Positions 5,389-7,744 of a stretch of DNA of 7,744 nt are shown here, piece by piece. Numbering within the stretch: position 1 is the stretch's first letter; the number at the start of each line of letters is the position of its first letter. The stretch is from Dehalococcoidia bacterium. Lineage in GTDB: Bacteria > Chloroflexota > Dehalococcoidia > Dehalococcoidales > Fen-1064. The stretch spans positions 1 through 7,744 of the forward strand of contig JAUYDN010000216.1 of the NCBI GenBank assembly GCA_030691775.1, given 5' to 3'. Made by a program: the position numbers and the translations under genes. The notes under the pieces are model-generated. The model saw only the letters and a list, made by a program, of their open reading frames with translations. It searched no databases and was not told the origin of the DNA.

Positions 5389-6048
5389 ATGGAAATAAAG
5401 GTGCTAAAGGATATTCTCGGGGCGAACGAACAAATCGCGCGTAAAAACCACGCCTTGCTGGAACAACATGGTATCTTTGCCGTCAATATCATGGCTTCTC
5501 CAGGCGCGGGCAAGACCAGCCTCGTGCTCCAGACAATAAAAACGTTGCGGAGTAAGCTGAAGGTGGGTGTCATCGAAGGCGATATCGCTTCTACCGTAGA
5601 CGCGGAACTGGTAGGCAAGGAAGGCGTGCCGGTGGTACAAATCAACACCGGCGGTGAATGTCACCTTGACGCCAACATGATTCAGAACGCCCTGAACAAC
5701 CTGCCGTTGAAAAGCATCGAATTATTGCTCATCGAGAACGTGGGTAATCTCGTTTGCCCGGCGGAGTTCAACCTCGGCGAGCATATGAAGGCGCTGGTTG
5801 CCAGCGTGCCGGAAGGTGACGATAAGCCGTTCAAATACCCGCTGATGTTCACCACAGTAGACGCCGTCATCATCAACAAGACCGACCTCTTGCCCTATGT
5901 CAAGTTTAACCTCGAAGCATTTACAAAGGCTATAAAAGCTATCAACGCAAAGGTGGAGATTTTCCCGGTCTCCTGTACTACCGGTGAGGGTGTTCAGAAA
6001 TGGGCGGAATGGCTTTTTGCCCGCATGCGCCCCGCCGCAGCCGGGTGA
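5389..6048 (+). CDS. hypB: Hydrogenase nickel incorporation GTPase HypB
   Basis: HypB is a SIMIBI-class GTPase that, with HypA, delivers nickel to NiFe-hydrogenase large subunits in the cytoplasm. The protein has 219 residues, the normal size for HypB without N-terminal extensions. Visible motifs are P-loop ASPGAGKTS (36-44), EGD (63-65), the nickel/zinc loop GGECHLDA (88-95; C91, H92), ENVGNLVCPA (116-125; C123) and the guanine-specificity NKTD (163-166). The N-terminal CxxCGC high-affinity site of E. coli HypB and the His-rich store of rhizobial HypB are both absent. The opening MEIKVLKDILGANEQIARKN fits the family start, although the ribosome-binding site is weak (GAGAAAG, 5371-5377, about 11 bases away). 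Upstream lies a repeat island and a dead hypE; no hypA, F, C or D is in the window. The next gene starts 46 bp downstream on the same strand. Confidence 0.95.
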   Translation: MEIKVLKDILGANEQIARKNHALLEQHGIFAVNIMASPGAGKTSLVLQTIKTLRSKLKVGVIEGDIASTVDAELVGKEGVPVVQINTGGECHLDANMIQNALNNLPLKSIELLLIENVGNLVCPAEFNLGEHMKALVASVPEGDDKPFKYPLMFTTVDAVIINKTDLLPYVKFNLEAFTKAIKAINAKVEIFPVSCTTGEGVQKWAEWLFARMRPAAAG

Positions 6049-6094
6049 AAATACGGTAGACAGGGCCGCGGGGAGGCGCTAAACTGGTGACACC

Positions 6095-6637
6095 ATGGAA
6101 TTTGACGCGCTTTATCAAGAAAAAATGCCATTCCCCTTTATGACTTTCCTGGCTATCTTTCTGGGGATAATCGCCGGTGGCATGTTCGGTCTGCTGGTAT
6201 ACCACGTCACCATCGCTCCAATCGATAACGAGCCGGCGCTCGGCTGGCTCTTCCTTTTCGAGTTCCTCATCATGGGCGGACTGGCATATTTTGTCTCTAA
6301 CTTCCGCAATCTCAATCTCATCTTCACCTACCAGGGCATTGTTATCAGGTTCGGCAGGATTCAAAGGTTTATTTCATGGACAGATGTCGAATCTTACCGC
6401 ATTGTCACCGAACGTCACCTGACCGGTTCCGGGGGTTGGAATATACGGCTGGGGAAGCACGGCTGGTACTCCTCCTATGCGGTTATCGGCAAGCCGCGGG
6501 TACGGCTCCAGCTGAACACCGGCAGAATCAAGGAAATTGTCTTTTCCACCACGAATCCGGGGGAAATCGCCAGGGTAATGAAAAAGCAGACGGGGAAAGA
6601 TGAGAGCCGGGAGACATCAGGCGTTAGTAATCAGTAA
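6095..6637 (+). CDS. Two-helix membrane protein of unknown function, possible PH-like cytoplasmic domain
   Basis: I do not recognise a named family with certainty. The 180-residue product has two strong hydrophobic segments (about 15-38 and 49-67) joined by a short acidic loop (IDNEPALG), so both ends are probably on the same face. It continues into a roughly 100-residue soluble part: LIFTYQGIVIRFGRIQRFISWTDVESYRIV, then a Gly/Trp-rich stretch and VRLQLNTGRIKEIVFSTTNPGEIARVM. The strand pattern, with a 'SWTDVESYRIV'-like strand and a final 'NPGEIARVM' helix, resembles small bacterial PH-domain membrane proteins. The C-terminus (166-180) is polar and probably disordered. GGTGA (6086-6090) precedes the ATG by four bases. 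It may be co-transcribed with hypB, but nothing ties it to hydrogenase maturation. It converges with the minus-strand gene 30 bp beyond its stop. Confidence 0.75.
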   Translation: MEFDALYQEKMPFPFMTFLAIFLGIIAGGMFGLLVYHVTIAPIDNEPALGWLFLFEFLIMGGLAYFVSNFRNLNLIFTYQGIVIRFGRIQRFISWTDVESYRIVTERHLTGSGGWNIRLGKHGWYSSYAVIGKPRVRLQLNTGRIKEIVFSTTNPGEIARVMKKQTGKDESRETSGVSNQ

Positions 6638-6667
6638 TCAGTTTTCAATAGCTTGCCTTGCTATAGA

Positions 6668-7264
6668 TTACACATATCCGAACAGGTTGAATCCCACCAG
6701 CCCTATCGCCGACGCCAGCACCGCGCCCACCGCTACCTGTGCCAGCGTGTGTTCTTTGAGCGCAATTCTCGCCCAGCCGATAAAGAACACCAGCGGCGCG
6801 ACAATCAGTCCCCACCACCCATAAAAAATTATCAAGACCGTCACCATTGCGCCTGCGAAGGCAGTATGCACACTGATTTTCCACCAGAAATTGATGCACA
6901 TGAAGACTGCCAGGCCGAGCAGAGCCGTGCCCAGCGCCGCCATGAAAATCGCAGGCGCATTCGTATACCGCAAAATCACATAGTCCGCCGCAGTAAAGGC
7001 GATACCGATTACATATACTTCGGTCCTTTGCTTACGGATGCTGGCAAATAAACTGTCCAGCCTGCCGGCACGTACAAGCAAAGCTAAAGCTACCAATATC
7101 GGTAATACGCTGATGGCGACAACGATAAACGCCCACACTAATGCCCTGGCAGGCTCCAACTCAGACCTGAAAGCCAGCAGGAGGACCGTGACCGCAGTGA
7201 TTAGAAACGGACTGAAGATATTGGATATCGAATCAGCCAAGCGGAGTCTCATTGGTTTCTGCAT
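6668..7264 (-). CDS. Polytopic membrane protein, divergent PAP2-like
   Basis: This 198-residue protein has about six hydrophobic segments (roughly 16-32, 41-64, 82-99, 103-126, 134-163 as one or two helices, 175-196). Two segments recall PAP2 lipid phosphatases: KISVHTAFAG (129-138), in the place of the PSGH motif, with H133; and ARIALKEHTLAQV (165-177), in the place of SRxxxxxHxxxD, with R166 and H172. The usual final Asp is Gln (Q176), the first KxxxxxxRP motif is not evident and SGH is degenerate, so phosphatase activity is doubtful. Classical PAP2 enzymes dephosphorylate phosphatidic acid or undecaprenyl pyrophosphate at the membrane. The ATG at 7264 has no strong Shine-Dalgarno; an in-frame ATG at 7252 is the alternative. 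An extended -10 promoter lies upstream, divergent from the DUF1540 gene. The membrane call is firm; the PAP2 call is moderate. Confidence 0.75.
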   Translation of the reverse strand: MQKPMRLRLADSISNIFSPFLITAVTVLLLAFRSELEPARALVWAFIVVAISVLPILVALALLVRAGRLDSLFASIRKQRTEVYVIGIAFTAADYVILRYTNAPAIFMAALGTALLGLAVFMCINFWWKISVHTAFAGAMVTVLIIFYGWWGLIVAPLVFFIGWARIALKEHTLAQVAVGAVLASAIGLVGFNLFGYV

Positions 7265-7311
7265 TTGTTAACTCTAACAACGAATATTAACGTACTTTCA
7301 AGTTCGTGTCC

Positions 7312-7320
7312 AGTATACCA
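7312..7320 (-). promoter_or_regulatory. Extended -10 promoter element for the PAP2-like gene
   Basis: On the minus strand this reads TGGTATACT, an extended -10 (TGnTATACT). Its predicted start lies about 40 bases before the ATG. No good -35 box is seen, as is common for extended -10 promoters. Confidence 0.45.
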
Positions 7321-7351
7321 GCAAACATAATCAGGTACGTTTACGTATTTC

Positions 7352-7379
7352 TTGAATATTAAACGGTTGATTATACTAT
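7352..7379 (+). promoter_or_regulatory. Weak promoter candidate for the DUF1540-type gene
   Basis: TTGAAT (7352-7357) and TACTAT (7374-7379) are spaced by 16 bp in an AT-rich stretch. TATACT (7372-7377), with a poor -35 box, is an alternative. The start would fall about 30 bp before the ATG. The exact boxes are uncertain. Confidence 0.35.
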
Positions 7380-7415
7380 GGGTACAGTAGATTCCAGGAA
7401 TTGGAGGTGACGGAA

Positions 7416-7568
7416 ATGAATATGACCGTAATCTCGAAATGCAACATGGCAAGCTGTGCCTACAACAAGGCGGGAATGTGCCGCACATTAGGCATCACCG
7501 TTGGTCCGCATGCGGAATGCAATACCTACGTTCACGCCAGGCTTGGGCGACCCTTGAGGTCGCCCTGA
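7416..7568 (+). CDS. DUF1540-type cysteine-rich small protein, C-terminus replaced by repeat sequence
   Basis: This 50-codon frame begins with an excellent ribosome-binding site GGAGGTGA (7403-7410), five bases before the ATG. Residues 6-37 (ISKCNMASCAYNK to AECNTY) show the DUF1540 pattern of four cysteines C9, C14, C22 and C35, with the typical C-[AV]-Y-N and final C-x-T-[FY]. Function of the domain is unknown; the spacing suggests a small metal-binding knuckle. Homologues often carry two such domains in about 80-110 residues; here only one remains. Codons 44-50 (GRPLRSP) and the stop come exactly from the GGGCGACC hairpin of the repeat, so the original 3' half was probably lost on repeat insertion. 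The truncated product may still fold, since the first domain is complete. Divergent from the PAP2-like gene. Confidence 0.75.
   Translation: MNMTVISKCNMASCAYNKAGMCRTLGITVGPHAECNTYVHARLGRPLRSP
7545..7565. repeat. GGGCGACC hairpin, copy 2
   Basis: GGGCGACC (7545-7552), loop CTTGA, GGTCGCCC (7558-7565), identical to 4869-4889. The spacer to the 146-bp repeat is 33 bp here and 12 bp in copy 1, and the spacer sequences differ. The hairpin and repeat are therefore associated but separable modules. Confidence 0.85.
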
Positions 7569-7598
7569 CCCAGGCACGGTCAGGCTCCAGCGTTAGGC

Positions 7599-7744
7599 GA
7601 GGTCAAGGAGCTTGTCTCAAAACAATTGGTCTGTCATTCTGGAGGAGTCCCGATAGCATCGGGACAACGAAGAATCTGGTGGTGGGGAGGCGTTGTCTTA
7701 TTCCCCCACTCTGAGATTCTTCGCTTCGCTCCAGAATGACACCC
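7599..7744 (+). repeat. 146-bp dispersed direct repeat, copy 2 (runs to the window edge)
   Basis: Identical to 4902-5047 except T at 7696 in place of C at 4999. The window ends while the match is still running, so the true unit may be longer and could reach the right terminal inverted repeat seen in copy 1 (5083-5095). Confidence 0.9.

Noticed and set aside
6648..6664. ATAGC-TTGCCTT-GCTAT hairpin between convergent genes as a terminator
   Set aside because: The stem is only five pairs and AT-rich, and neither strand has a U-tract after it.
7439..7714. A 91-codon plus-strand frame overlapping the DUF1540-type gene
   Set aside because: It is out of frame with the four-cysteine domain that has the strong ribosome-binding site, and half of it is repeat DNA.

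Overview
The window looks like a chromosomal stretch of a mid-GC anaerobic bacterium. The best guess is a member of the Dehalococcoidia (Chloroflexota) or a similar sediment or groundwater lineage. This rests on the gene families present (ArsR/OsmC/DsrE sulfur cluster, hydrogenase-maturation genes, a DUF1540 cysteine-rich protein) and on abundant short palindromic repeats of the 'GTCATTCTGGAG...AGATTCTTCGC' type. The taxonomic guess is inference only.

Layout. (1) 1-1276: a compact three-gene operon (ArsR-type repressor, OsmC-family thiol protein, small DsrE-like protein) behind a near-consensus promoter with an AT-rich dyad over the predicted transcription start. The genes are 13 bp apart or overlap, so they probably form one redox or sulfur-responsive unit. 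(2) 1309-1586: a non-coding, MITE-like element of about 278 bp with 30-bp imperfect terminal inverted repeats and three strong hairpins, ending 7 bp before the uvrA -35 box. (3) 1685-4558: complete uvrA (957 codons), encoding the damage-recognition ATPase of nucleotide excision repair.

(4) 4559-5388: about 830 bp with no intact gene. It holds a tRNA 3'-end-like fragment, the C-terminal remnant of hypE with an in-frame TAG, and a dense island of palindromic repeats, including one copy of a 146-bp repeat. (5) 5389-6637: hypB (nickel/GTP-binding hydrogenase maturation factor) and a two-helix membrane protein of unknown function. (6) 6668-7264, minus strand: a membrane protein resembling the PAP2 phosphatase fold but lacking key catalytic residues. 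(7) 7416-7568: a DUF1540-type cysteine-rich small protein whose C-terminus is encoded by a repeat hairpin. A second copy of the 146-bp repeat follows and reaches the window edge.

The genes form several unrelated blocks. Apart from the sulfur operon, the most informative signal is genome erosion by repeats. A dead hypE lies upstream of an intact hypB, a DUF1540 gene is truncated exactly at a repeat hairpin, and two direct repeats (145 of 146 bases identical) bracket about 2.7 kb that could be lost or duplicated by recombination. I do not see a clearly new defence or biosynthetic system.
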